IMG/VR virus record: IMGVR_UViG_3300040810_000470
Location: 1 to 33,112 of that record
Length of the DNA stretch: 33,112 nucleotides
Direction: 5' to 3' (one strand)
Source of the DNA: a virus
Shown: positions 9,601 to 17,900 of the stretch, one piece after another
How positions within the stretch are numbered: position 1 is the stretch's first letter
Layout of the letters: every line of letters starts with the position of its first letter
Notes under the pieces: generated by a model
What the model was told of the DNA's origin: nothing
The model's input: the letters and a program-made list of their open reading frames with translations, nothing else
Databases searched by the model: none
Position numbers and translations under genes: made by a program

Positions 9601-11111
9601 CCACTGTTAGTTCCCTTTACAAAAACTGGAGTTGTTAAAGTTACATTTTCATTTAAAGTAATTTTAGTAATCGTTTGTACATCATAAAGGGAAATATTCC
9701 ACTCATTAATGTCACCATTCGATGTATTGTAAGAACCAGACTCTAACCTAAAGTCATATACCCTGGCAACACCAATTTCATTACCAGCAGGTTCCGTTTG
9801 AGCAACTCCAACTGCCCCACCAACAGAACCTACTCTTGCATCTCTTAAACTCAAAACATAAGTATTACCAGCGCCAACCAATGGAGAACCATATACTCTG
9901 TTCAAATTAAGAGTTGAACCAGTATTATAAAAAATAGACTGATTTTCAATTCTTTTTGTAGTTCTGGGTTTTGGTAAATCAAGTAGAGTGGAACCTATCG
10001 TTTCAATTTCATATCCTTTGACATATGCTTTACCAGGAGAGATTTGATAAAGAGCCAGGTCTTCGGAGGGAATAGATCCGCCTGGTGTAACTTGATTTTC
10101 TTCTAAAAGGCCTCTATTACCTTCCCCATCGTTTAATGATTCTTTGACAATGACATCAAAAGGTTTTACGTAATAATTTCCAGATTCTTCAAAAGTTCTT
10201 CTTGCTAGTTCATGGTTAATAACACTATATTCTGAAGTATTTCTGGTAGATCTCAGAATACCATTTTCTACGACAGCAAGTTCTACAAAGTTTTGATCAT
10301 TAAAGTCTGTTAAAGATTTTTTAAAAAGAAAAGCAGAAACTTTAAGTCTATCTGCACCTGGTGCAGCATAGTTATTGAATCCTTTTGAATTATCCGTCAA
10401 AGTTTCATCTTGGTCTGAGGTAACAATTTCCTCATTAACATACAGACCAATTCTATATGATGGACTATTGGTATATTGATCTAGTATTAAAGTTTCATCT
10501 GCAACATTTACAAACTGACCCCTAATAAAATAAACACCGTTAGAGATTGAGAATGCTGAACCTGTCGATGTTGCTGATTCTGAAATAGTCGATGCAAATG
10601 CTTCTCCTGAAGCAATAATTTCATTACCTAAAAGCCCACTGACAATATTTCCTTCTGCCGAAAGAATTTCACCATTGGCAAATACCTGAGTTTCATTGTT
10701 TTGAGTGCTTGAACCCAAATAATTTAAATATAGAGTTGGATTGCCTCTTTCAGATTCTAAAGATGTAATATGACTTTGAACAACAGCAGTAACTCCAGAA
10801 GTTCTCCCAGTAATCTTTAAACCAATTAATTGATCAAGGTATGCATCAATAGGCACACCTTGATGTGTTGTATTCAGTTCTACTGCAAAGTAATTTCTAC
10901 TATATGCAGTGTTTCCTGGGATTACCTTAGCACCTTCTTTGAAAAAATGCTGACCAAATCTTTCAATCTGATTCTGAAGAATCGATTGGAGAGTTGTTAA
11001 TTCTCTAGCCTGAACTGGATATCCAGGTTTAAACAATACCCTGTGATAGTTGTCCGTTGGATCAAAATCATCATAATATGGAGCAACATTGAGATTGGTG
11101 ATTTGCGACAT
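3615..11111 (-). CDS. Giant virion structural protein with N-terminal DUF4815-type region (2498 aa)
   Basis: The N-terminus (SQITNLNVAPYYDDFDPTDN, then HRVLFKPGYPVQARELTTLQ) is characteristic of the DUF4815 family of large structural proteins in T4-like cyanophages. Near residue 1080 is YYLPRIDRIFLTQGGKFQV. Soon after comes a predicted helical segment (MRDIKKLEDRIRSLEYYTAL), the only clear coiled coil in an otherwise beta-rich chain. Near residue 1690 is YDPLAQSFLVDDDTGIYL, opening a beta-sandwich-like region. Residues 1920-1980 hold GxGY repeats, and about 2110-2165 a GDEIIGF...TITRG module. Several VGETVVGS / SGATGFL modules are scattered through the chain. It lies where T4 has gp9-gp12 and fibritin, so a peripheral baseplate or fibre-connecting role is likely by position. 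AAGGAATT before the start is a good ribosome binding site, located inside the end of gp8. Confidence 0.88.
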   Translation of the reverse strand: MSQITNLNVAPYYDDFDPTDNYHRVLFKPGYPVQARELTTLQSILQNQIERFGQHFFKEGAKVIPGNTAYSRNYFAVELNTTHQGVPIDAYLDQLIGLKITGRTSGVTAVVQSHITSLESERGNPTLYLNYLGSSTQNNETQVFANGEILSAEGNIVSGLLGNEIIASGEAFASTISESATSTGSAFSISNGVYFIRGQFVNVADETLILDQYTNSPSYRIGLYVNEEIVTSDQDETLTDNSKGFNNYAAPGADRLKVSAFLFKKSLTDFNDQNFVELAVVENGILRSTRNTSEYSVINHELARRTFEESGNYYVKPFDVIVKESLNDGEGNRGLLEENQVTPGGSIPSEDLALYQISPGKAYVKGYEIETIGSTLLDLPKPRTTKRIENQSIFYNTGSTLNLNRVYGSPLVGAGNTYVLSLRDARVGSVGGAVGVAQTEPAGNEIGVARVYDFRLESGSYNTSNGDINEWNISLYDVQTITKITLNENVTLTTPVFVKGTNSGATGFLKNSISDNNVIELYETSGEFIRFEGFEFDGIDNGRVATAITAYGISDIQSVYGKVGVGTTFAADTIPLTESTIGIATISTVNASGESTIISANPLFPSLISVGDLISYTTTDVAQSFTDPVFAQVKTVNDANIVVAGVTTVSGICQGRLPETGSRIEVTDLKLLGTKLSASSDSTLFTALPKENIESVSLNDSSITLRKYETVNIVDNQLSTVVNAGTNETFLPFDEERYSLIRSDGSTEVLTADKFGFGNGAKELQIYNLGTDDTGAQLIYTVKKIKPVAKKKRKNRVNSVIINKSNLIQSGVGATTLNDGLVYGNYAYGTRVQDNRISLNTSDVINIHAIYESADTSEASAPTVILASLSGPEGKTSDLIVGERFKGVTSGAVCVVAEKISDTKISYIPKNTNALIEGETVVFTETNIDATVSVVTEPSFNRSKDFKFSTGQRGSFYGNSSIIRKNEINAPTRQLKVYFTNGYFEASDTGDIITTNSYSDFDYVKDVRSIDNRRNTDIIDIRPKTSTYTVSEGERSPFEFYGRTFNQAGNSSSVLSSDDSFDVSFSYYLPRIDRIFLTQGGKFQVQYGVPSEKLERPLAVDDAIEVATATLPPYLYDTSQIKLDFLQHKRYQMRDIKKLEDRIRSLEYYTALSLLETNTANFFIPDSDGLNRFKSGFFVDNFTSLNAQETSAPFKNSLDSGFKVLRPQHYTNSIDLIQGPVVNVNAAADLSVNQPEGVNIRKSNDIITLDYADVEWLKQSFATRTESVTPFLVSFWQGSLELTPASDTWVDTVRLEAKIIDTEGDYESVMARAVEEQGVDPQTGFAPTIWNAWETNWTGVDVVETTRNRTINPPSSVSIQGPGNRNIYRTWTRQVNADVVEDTIREVRDTGVMNRTGSRTIVTEQFDRTSVGDRVVNRNVVPYMRSRNVQFVAKKLKPLTRLYAFFDNANVSKFCVPKLLEISMTSGTFEVGETVVGSMVNAGTGPSNNNSPKISFRVAQANHKEGQYDSPDRVYARNPYNSQPMSEAYSSTSTILNVDTFSLANQPQGDFFGYVERNMTLVGKTSGAQATITDVKLVSDISSHLEGSFFIPDPNVNTNPRFEAGTRVLTFVNSITNNQETATTIAEEGYISSGTIETVQENIVSVRNARVQNKLEFEEQAVARTTGSQLVNSRVVSSTTVNQRVHYWYDPLAQSFLVDDDTGIYLTKCDIFFRSKDDADVPVTLQIRTMNNGLPTQKILPFSEVTLDPDQVNLSSDGSIPTTFEFKAPVYLEGRGTDYAICVASNSTKYSVYISRVGENDLISDTFISNQPYMGSLFKSQNASTWEPSQWEDLKFTLYRADFVENGSVEFYNPQLKEGNGQIPNLLGNALSMNSKKIRVGLSTSFNDPDLTIGNTIVQIGSNATANFVGTAGTAVGTMNVINAGIGYTGPFTFSGIALTTVTGNGRNATANIQVSNDGTIGFATITGGGSGYQVGDVLGITTIGTNNLGSGARLSVTSIGSSSELILDNVQGDFLTGIGNTIQFINNSGVTTTLNYSSIGDIGPWIRPTEINVDSDGLHIKVNHKNHGMYSTDNTVNISGVYPDTKPTKLTSAYTSDSTGPLAVDVAGGFFTFENVGVGTTNPGYILIGDEIIGFTTATSGSLGGTITRGNDPKDYPVGTPVHKYELNGVSLRRINKSHDLADSTVLNSIGFDHYNIKIDMSANGTDRTASSGHPKLFINENKSSGGDGIRATQNMPYEIITPIVQNVTPEGTNLNTTIRTVTGKSLSGNEIPFLDNGFESVTVNTPNYLTSPRLIASNINSANLLATLPGNKSLNMSIQMSTIDTRLSPVIDAQRVSAILTSNRVNNVIEDFALDPRISNINEDPTAFQYISKEMSLENSATSIKIITSAHQNPYTDIRAFYSIGNDVGFDPIFIPFPGYNNLNNRGQIINVQDSNGRPDKYVELIQNGGDDSFQDFTFTRDELPTFKYFRIKIVMTSTSQSYPPSLRDLRVIALA

Positions 11112-11117
11112 AATTCC

Positions 11118-12674
11118 TTAGAATTGTAATATAACCTTGATGTCTTCTTTTTGATTGGTTGATCTTGTCACAGATGGTCTATTGTCAACATAAATTATGT
11201 TTCCAGAGTATTTTGCAACCTCAGGGTTTGCAATTCCATTAGTAAATGATTGACCAAGGTAGAATGTTCTATTATTTATTACGGTTGATACACCCGTAAA
11301 AGTGCTATCAATAGACAGACCTTCAGCAACAGAACCTCCAATAATTTTTAAAGAACCATCTCCAGTGGGGGATGAAGTAAAATCAACCTGGTCAAAACCA
11401 TATTGTGGATTTGTAATAGCGGCCCCAACAGTATTGAAACCTGATTGTGATCTATCTTGCCATACCTTCAAAACACCAGTAGATTGGTCATAACTAATAA
11501 CTCTAGCAACAGCCGTCGTTCCTGTTGAAACTGTTTGCGTAATAAAAGAGTCTGCAGCATAAGTAGCAGAACTATATCCAGTTCCAGTCAGTCTAAGTGC
11601 AATTGCTGCACTAGCTTTATCTGAGGTTAATGGGGTGTTTGATCCAAACGTACTTGGTTGCTCAACAATACCAATTCTTGCTATTTGATTTCCAGTAATA
11701 AAATCTGGGTTTTGAATATCATTTTCAAATCTAGAATAGAGAAGAACATTTTTTGTTCCGAGTTCTCTAAAAATATTTGCACCATGTCCACCTTTTGGTG
11801 GAATAATTACATCAAATGACGGTCTAGTAGAACCTGTTGGAACTCCTCCAGCAACTAGATCCACATTACCATAAGTATACCCAAATCCTTGATTCGATAT
11901 ATTGATAGATTCAACTTGAGAATCTGCATTCATTGTAATTGTACAAGTTGCACCTGTACCATTTCCTTTAATTGGAACGCCAGTATACACGGCATTTGCT
12001 GTTCCAAGCCCAACTCCCCTATTGGTAATGGTTGCAATTTTAATGGATCCATCTATTGCATTGTCTCTAACTGATGCATTTGTGTCTGAATCAATCCAGT
12101 CCGATGGTACTGGAATATAATTAGTAGAATCAAACTTAACTATATCCGATGGACTAATAGTATAGAGGTACTTCCAAACATATCCATCTCCACTTGAACC
12201 AGCAGATCTTGGTTCCAAATCAACAAAAGTTGGTTCATCTAGTGATGGTGCTCCATTTGGAGTTTCTGGTGTTGTTCCGTTCTGAAGACAAATATAGACC
12301 CTATAGTCACTATTCATCACAAAATAGAAAGCGTTATAGAGATTAGTTGCTCCAGAAACTTTTGCGGTATTGGATGTACTATAATCGTGGCGATACATAT
12401 CATACGTATTGCCAGACTTCCAATTAATTTTTGGAACAACTAATCTAACATCACTACCTGTGATTTTCTTCAGTCCGATGACTGTTTCCCAAATTTCATT
12501 TTCATTGTCAAAATTATCTACAGGTGCAGGAGGACTGTTATCCCAGTCTGACTGTAGATCGGTTGCATTTGGTAAACCAATGAAAGAATAATATGAACTA
12601 CCAGTAGTCGTCACGCCAGCAAGAAAATTTCTTGCATTCAATATTCTAATTTGATCAGTAATTATTGCAGCCAT
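11118..12674 (-). CDS. 8: Baseplate wedge protein gp8, enlarged
   Basis: Homologue of T4 gp8, a dimeric baseplate wedge component that contacts gp7 and gp10. The start (ITDQIRILNARNFL...YYSFIG) follows the T4 layout (VTSKFRTEKMLNFYNS...FITFGR). Near residues 165-180, GDGYVWKYLYTISPSDI matches T4 GDGYVWEYLFEIPPDVSI. The C-terminus SGNIIYVDNRPSVTR...QKEDIKVILQF matches T4 SGEMIYMENRPPIIM...TEEINILFTF. T4 gp8 is 334 aa and this one is 518 aa. The added length lies between these landmarks and contains GxGY repeats (NQGFGYTYGN, LTGTGYSSATY) and a TTAVARVISYDQSTGVLKV segment. A GATAAATA late box lies 22 bases before the start. Confidence 0.93.
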   Translation of the reverse strand: MAAIITDQIRILNARNFLAGVTTTGSSYYSFIGLPNATDLQSDWDNSPPAPVDNFDNENEIWETVIGLKKITGSDVRLVVPKINWKSGNTYDMYRHDYSTSNTAKVSGATNLYNAFYFVMNSDYRVYICLQNGTTPETPNGAPSLDEPTFVDLEPRSAGSSGDGYVWKYLYTISPSDIVKFDSTNYIPVPSDWIDSDTNASVRDNAIDGSIKIATITNRGVGLGTANAVYTGVPIKGNGTGATCTITMNADSQVESINISNQGFGYTYGNVDLVAGGVPTGSTRPSFDVIIPPKGGHGANIFRELGTKNVLLYSRFENDIQNPDFITGNQIARIGIVEQPSTFGSNTPLTSDKASAAIALRLTGTGYSSATYAADSFITQTVSTGTTAVARVISYDQSTGVLKVWQDRSQSGFNTVGAAITNPQYGFDQVDFTSSPTGDGSLKIIGGSVAEGLSIDSTFTGVSTVINNRTFYLGQSFTNGIANPEVAKYSGNIIYVDNRPSVTRSTNQKEDIKVILQF

Positions 12675-12695
12675 TGTTTATGGGACTTTTTTACT

Positions 12696-12703
12696 TATTT
12701 ATC
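12696..12703 (-). promoter_or_regulatory. Late promoter of gp8
   Basis: Minus strand reads GATAAATA, a full NATAAATA match, 22 bases before the gp8 start in the 34-base gap after the glycine-rich gene. It is followed by AGTAAAAAAGTC. The 18 bases 12684-12701 are identical to 26242-26259 at the promoter of the 3754-aa gene. Confidence 0.8.
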
Positions 12704-12708
12704 ACAAG

Positions 12709-13773
12709 TTAAACAACGTATTTGATGATCAGAATGCCTTTTCCTCCAGATCCACCATTAGTAACAGGACCATCACCTCCACCTCCACCTGATCCGGTAA
12801 AATCTACTCCTGGTTCTCCATGTTTAGAAGCCGCTCCACCAGCACCACCACCTCCAGGTCCTCCAACTGGACTAGTGGCAGGATACCCTCCTCCACCGCC
12901 ACCGCCAGCATATAGACCAGTAGAACCTACAGCAGAATTCCAGTATGGATACACATACGGTGGAATTGCTGGTCCAATCTTTGCTGTGGTAAATTCCGGA
13001 AATGCTTGCCCAGCACCACCAGTTCTACCTGGGGAATTGCCACCTGCTCCTCCACCACCGCTTGCTGATGAGGTGGCCGTGGGGCCTGATGGATTTCCGT
13101 ATGCTGTCCAGGCATCGGGAAGATCAGAATCTACTCTTTGCTTACGTCTTTCGTGTTCATCATAATAACTTGGTCCCCCTGCTGATCCACCCCTATTACC
13201 TTCTTCATATCCATCAGCACTGTAAGAGCCACCTCCACCACCTCCAAAGGCTCTCATACCTTCGGTCACAAAACCAACATGTGATCTATATACAGTCGCA
13301 ATGCCTGCTGTTGGATGAAGAATAGTGTCCCCACCATTTCCACCACTATTATATTCTCCAGGTGATTGACCACTCATATGAGCAAATCCACCTTCACCAA
13401 TAATTACTCTATATTCACTGCCAGCATCTCTATCATAATTTGAAATGCTAGTTCCAAATCCAACATTTGATCCATAAAGAACTTCTCCAGATCCACCACC
13501 GCCAGCATAGTAATATCCTCCTCCGCCACCTCCACCAGCAATCATTAAGACGTTGGCAGTTTTTGCAAAACCTGCACTAACTCTAAAATAACCTGGTTCA
13601 GTAAATACGTGATACTTTTCTACTGATGTTCCATCATCAGCAGAATGATACAAAATTGTACCTCCTGTTGCATCTGCGGAAAAAACAGGATCTAAAGTTT
13701 CTCCAATGTCCGAAGTTGCTTTATAATCAATCTGCTCAAATTTATTTTTTCCTTGAGTGGATTTAATACCCAT
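12709..13773 (-). CDS. Glycine-rich tail fibre tip / adhesin-like protein (354 aa)
   Basis: Residues 1-80 form an ordinary beta-rich head ending in TANVLMIAGGG. From about residue 80 to the end the protein has many runs of 4-7 glycines (AGGGGGGGYYYAGGGG, FGGGGGGSYS, AGGGGGGGYP, GSGGGGGDGP), separated by short variable segments, and it closes with KGILIIKYVV. Glycine-rich domains of this kind, with a beta-strand before and after, occur in bacterial and phage surface proteins. In T4-like phages such as S16, glycine-rich gp38 adhesins form polyglycine-II helix bundles at the fibre tip. A receptor-binding role is therefore plausible, though no direct gp38 similarity is claimed. One insert (about residues 200-230) is highly charged (DEHERRKQRVDSD). 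Its ATG shares one base with the stop of the 126-aa gene (TGATG), so the two are translationally coupled. Confidence 0.85.
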   Translation of the reverse strand: MGIKSTQGKNKFEQIDYKATSDIGETLDPVFSADATGGTILYHSADDGTSVEKYHVFTEPGYFRVSAGFAKTANVLMIAGGGGGGGYYYAGGGGSGEVLYGSNVGFGTSISNYDRDAGSEYRVIIGEGGFAHMSGQSPGEYNSGGNGGDTILHPTAGIATVYRSHVGFVTEGMRAFGGGGGGSYSADGYEEGNRGGSAGGPSYYDEHERRKQRVDSDLPDAWTAYGNPSGPTATSSASGGGGAGGNSPGRTGGAGQAFPEFTTAKIGPAIPPYVYPYWNSAVGSTGLYAGGGGGGGYPATSPVGGPGGGGAGGAASKHGEPGVDFTGSGGGGGDGPVTNGGSGGKGILIIKYVV

Positions 13774-14153
13774 CAGTTAGTCTCCTCAATATCTCCAAGA
13801 ACCATAATGTTTGCAGTAGATGCAATTCCAACCGTTGCAGTCAAAGTATCATTGGTTGAAAATACCAATGGGTAATTCAGTTCAAACAACTGAGTTTCTT
13901 TAGCAGCAACTGTTTGCGAATAAAACTGCTTTGCTTCATCTGGAGAAGCAGATGCTGGAGTAGTGTTCTCTTCATAGTAAAGAGATACTGTAGAGGCAAA
14001 ACTTGTGGGGTTGTGAATCATAACACTCTTCACATAACAAGTTTTAGCTACACCAAGAGGAGTGCTGCTTACATTGCCAGTAATAATTCCAACGCCACTA
14101 CCCGCACCAGTAATTGAAATGATGCTATGTAATCTAGTCTTCTTGAGCGCCAT
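13773..14153 (-). CDS. Small virion structural protein (126 aa), unknown function
   Basis: A 126-residue beta-rich protein. The recognisable core is VKSVMIHNPTSFASTVSLYY, followed by KETQLFELNYPLVFSTNDTL. This pattern (a small beta-sandwich with an alternating hydrophobic rhythm) is common in small head, tail or fibre accessory proteins of marine phages; I cannot assign a T4 counterpart. AGGAAAT before the start gives a good ribosome binding site. A full-match late box lies 19 bases before the start, and the glycine-rich gene follows with a one-base stop/start overlap. The coupling suggests that this protein and the glycine-rich one are made in fixed proportion and may act together. Confidence 0.82.
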   Translation of the reverse strand: MALKKTRLHSIISITGAGSGVGIITGNVSSTPLGVAKTCYVKSVMIHNPTSFASTVSLYYEENTTPASASPDEAKQFYSQTVAAKETQLFELNYPLVFSTNDTLTATVGIASTANIMVLGDIEETN

Positions 14154-14171
14154 GATTTCCTAGTTTTTAGT

Positions 14172-14179
14172 TATTTATT
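14172..14179 (-). promoter_or_regulatory. Late promoter of the 126-aa and glycine-rich genes
   Basis: Minus strand reads AATAAATA (full NATAAATA match), 19 bases before the start at 14153. It overlaps the TAA stop codon of the upstream 251-aa gene. Confidence 0.75.
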
Positions 14180-14933
14180 ACATACCAAACATTCCTAAGT
14201 CAAACTCAGAAATGTTTAACCCGTAAATACCTGCACCATCTCCAACAAATGATGTTGCGGTGATAATTCCTGTGGTATTAACATTTTGACTGATTGCTGA
14301 ACCAGTGTCGCCAACAATGATGTCACCAGACTTTGTTGGTAGAATTGCCGTTGCATTTCCAGAATATTCTGCGTGTGCTGCAGCTTGAATTCTTGTATAG
14401 TGTGCGTTTGATACCTCGCAGTAGTAATCAATACGTCCTGGGGTTCCATCATCACTTCTAACTTCAACCAAGTTAGTTGTAGTGGTTACTCCACTAATTC
14501 TTGCAGCATTAATAGTCCCGACACCCGTCAAAGACATATTAGCAACTGTTGCCAGACCAGTTACATTGATGTAAGTGAAATCATTTGGTAAGTTTGCAAT
14601 AGCACTTTCAATGGTCGCTGTAGTTGTAGCATCAAGAGTTCCAACTCCATTCAGAGTTGCAATCGTAGCAATACCACTTACACTAACACCAGAAGCACCA
14701 ACGTTACCATTAACGTCTAATTTGTGTGCTGGAATTGTGCTACCAATACCAACATTTGGATATACTAAACTGATTGTGCTAGTAGATCCAGTACCAACGC
14801 TAAGATTGGTTCCATCTCCTATAGCAGCATATATTTCATCAAAATTAGAGTTTATCTTAGAACCACCCAGGCGAAGATTATCGCCTGTGCCGTCATTAGG
14901 ACCAGAACCTGTATTTATTCCTAATTTTGCCAT
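14178..14933 (-). CDS. Tail-fibre-like structural protein (251 aa)
   Basis: The N-terminus holds GINTGSGPNDGTGDNLRLGG followed by KINSNFDEIYAAIGDGTN. This motif opens many fibre and collar-associated proteins of T4-like marine phages. Next comes VGIGSTIPAHKLDVNGNVGA, a repeat seen in tail fibres and other elongated phage adhesins (sometimes ahead of an S74 chaperone domain, which is absent here). The rest is beta-rich with repeated TGIATVANMSLTGVG-type segments, and it ends with SEFDLGMFGM. A trimeric fibre is likely from the sequence style; the attachment point is unknown. A late box lies 23 bases before the start. No strong Shine-Dalgarno is visible (AGGTTTAACGTACC before ATG). Confidence 0.85.
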   Translation of the reverse strand: MAKLGINTGSGPNDGTGDNLRLGGSKINSNFDEIYAAIGDGTNLSVGTGSTSTISLVYPNVGIGSTIPAHKLDVNGNVGASGVSVSGIATIATLNGVGTLDATTTATIESAIANLPNDFTYINVTGLATVANMSLTGVGTINAARISGVTTTTNLVEVRSDDGTPGRIDYYCEVSNAHYTRIQAAAHAEYSGNATAILPTKSGDIIVGDTGSAISQNVNTTGIITATSFVGDGAGIYGLNISEFDLGMFGM

Positions 14934-14955
14934 TGGTACGTTAAACCTTTTCTAG

Positions 14956-14963
14956 TATTTAGA
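14956..14963 (-). promoter_or_regulatory. Late promoter of the 251-aa fibre gene
   Basis: Minus strand reads TCTAAATA, one base off the late motif, 23 bases before the start at 14933, in the 32-base gap after the 3754-aa gene. Confidence 0.6.
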
Positions 14964-14965
14964 AT

Positions 14966-17900
14966 TTAAACATTATAATCTTTGATCTTCAGAGGAACTT
15001 GCCTTCTAACATAAGCAGATGTTGAAATTCCTGTCACTCCATTTTGATTATAGAATGGGAATTCTGAAGTAGAAGTTCTTGCGGTGCAGTTAATCTTACC
15101 CCAAGTGAATAATCCATAATAATTTCTAAATATGAAATTATCAAATGTGGTGGTTGTAGAGTCAAATGTCAATATAGTATCATCGAATGTTTTGGTTACA
15201 AATTCATATCCTTCATAAGAAACAACACCAACCGTTACTTTTCTCAAGAATACATTTCCAACACCAGTGACCAATTCTTGAACTGTTTCAGCCTTGAGGA
15301 CCTTATAAACATTATCAAGAGCAGTAGTTCCTACACCAACTGTTGCTCCATTTTCATCAATTGAAGTTGAAGCAGATCCAACATTTGCGCTTCTAAGTAC
15401 GAAGTAATCATTAGTAGAAATTCCACTAATTGTAATTGCAGTTCCGACAAGTGTTGTATCTCTGAGAGCAGAATTTTCTGGAATATAGAATTCAAATTCC
15501 AATGCAGTTGTTGTTCCAACAATTGATGTTGTTCCAACGCCAACGATCAGTCCAAAATCACCAGAATAATTTACACCAGAATTAATTCTTTCAGAAAGAA
15601 CTGTGGGTGGTTCAATTAGAACAGCAGGTGGATTTGACTGAGAATAACCAGTCTTAGCAACACCAAGATTGACTGAAGTTACAATTCCAGAAGTAATTGA
15701 TGCAGTTGCAGATTGCCTTTGTGTAGTTCCAAGACCAACTGGATTACCAATCGTAACCACTGGAGCAGTCGTGTAACCAACACCGCCATCAGAGATTGCG
15801 ATTGATGTAATTGTTCCAGCAGCAGATACTACTGCTGTTGCTGCGGCTGCTACTCTTGTGTCCTGCGAAACAAGGAAGATATCTTCCTGGAATGCAAGAG
15901 AAATGCTATTCTCATTCTGTTGATTGAAGAGTGGAAGTACACTTTCAACATAAATTGTGGTTGATCCAACACCAACAGTTTGAATTACGTTTGTGACAGG
16001 ATAAACATTTGCTTTATATTGATCACGATCTTTAGCAACTCTTTCGCCATTGATTACAACGTCTTCAGTTTGCTTACACCAGATGACAGGTCTCTGAAGA
16101 TTAATATCATCAACATTTCCTGGGCCATAATATGCATTTGTAGAAACAACGTCAGTGGATTCAATAGCATAGACAAGTCTAGGATCTTCCTCAAGGAACT
16201 TACTTTGATTAAGTTTTGGATCATACGTAACTTTAAGAGTATCTCCTTTCTTAACTGTTTCTAGAACGTCAACCGACTCAACGTCAACAGAACCATTTCC
16301 CCTATAGAAGATAATATCAACCTTATCCCCAGACTTTGGAGCTTCTGGGAAGATGATTGTACTTCCTCCATTGAAGATATAACCTTCACCAGGAACTTGA
16401 AGAATGTTATTTACAAATACGATAAGAACATCTTGAATAACAATACTAGATCCTTTAGATGCAATAATAGAAGTGATTGTTCCTCCAATCTTGATTTGGA
16501 AGTCAGTCTTCTGACCATCAAACTCATTATCAAACTTGTCTATCGCTTGAAGTTGTCCAACTGACCATCCAGCAAACTTATCACTATATGTTTTTTCAAC
16601 CAGAATTGTAAATCTTTCAAAGTCCCCAAGAACAGTTGGATCTGTTGGGATTCCAGTTGCTCCACCAGTTGGAACAGTCAAGAATTGATTCTGCCCAAAC
16701 CCAAATCCAGTATTTGCAATTTCAAAGTCAATAACATCAGATCCAAATCCAACATTGAAGTTGATTTTAGCTTGAGTTCCAACACCAGTTGATGCTTCTG
16801 CCAAACCATCGGTTTGATAGATCAAAGGAATGTTGGTATAAGAAAGAGGATCTTCAATAATAACTTCTGGGAGATCAGATGTTGTATATCCACTACCAAC
16901 TGAAGTTATATGAACCGTTTCTAACAGATGTCCAGCACTAATCGTAGCAACACCAATATGAGTTACTGTATGAATGCCAACAGCACTGCTTGCAACACCA
17001 ACTCTAACGACACCAAGTGTTGGAGAAGGAATATTGATTGCAACTGATGTACCAGCAGCGATTTCAAATGGAGATGTGCTACCAATTCCGATATTGACTG
17101 AAGTTGTCCCTACAGAAATAATATTGGTTGGTTTGATATATGTTCCGACGCCAATTGTACAGGTGCTTCCTGCACTTAAGAAATCTAGATACTTGAATAC
17201 GCTGTTCTGATTGGCAAGGGTCATTATTGTAGAACCGATGCCAACAGTTGTAGCAATACTTGTGAGAACTTGATAGTTTTCAGCAGCTCTGTATCCAGAA
17301 CCTGTGCTTCCAATAGTTACTGCAGAAATAGTTCCAGCAGCGGAAACCGTTGCAGTACCACCCGCAGAAACCAGAGGTTGATATCCAAATCCAGCAGAAG
17401 AACCAACAGAAACGATGACACCACCGACAGGAAGATTTGAAGAATTTGCATCATATGTAATTACCTGACCATCATCGCCAAATACGGCAGATGTGATTCC
17501 AGAAGTTTCAGATAATGTATAATCTCTGGCAGTTCCTGGAATCTGGAAGATATCATTTATTAGGAGGATCGCATTATCATTTTCATATCCATCAGTGTCT
17601 GATCCATTTGATTTGAGTGCAAATGTGTTTTCAGTAGCATCGAATTGATCAGAAATATCATCAAAGATGTAGTTCTTAGCATAAGTTTCATTTGAAGATC
17701 CAGGAGTTCCAGATCTCAGGAATACTCTTGCTTGGAAAGTAGAACTTGTCGTAATTCCAGTATAATCCCTTTCATCAGGTGGGTTAGTTGTGGAAGAAAG
17801 AGGAATGTTTCCATAAGGCGCTTCTACAAAGTTCAGAGTGTTATTAGTGATATTATAATTACCTTGAACCTTAGTAATAAGTGCGCCAGTAGAATAACCC

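Noticed and set aside
12722-13165. A plus-strand proline-rich open frame of 147 codons
   Set aside because: It is the antisense of the glycine codons of the glycine-rich gene (GGN gives NCC), has no ribosome binding site, and all other genes are on the minus strand.
14905-14920. An AATAAATA octamer inside the fibre gene near its start
   Set aside because: It encodes the conserved GINTG residues and there is no gene start at the right distance downstream.
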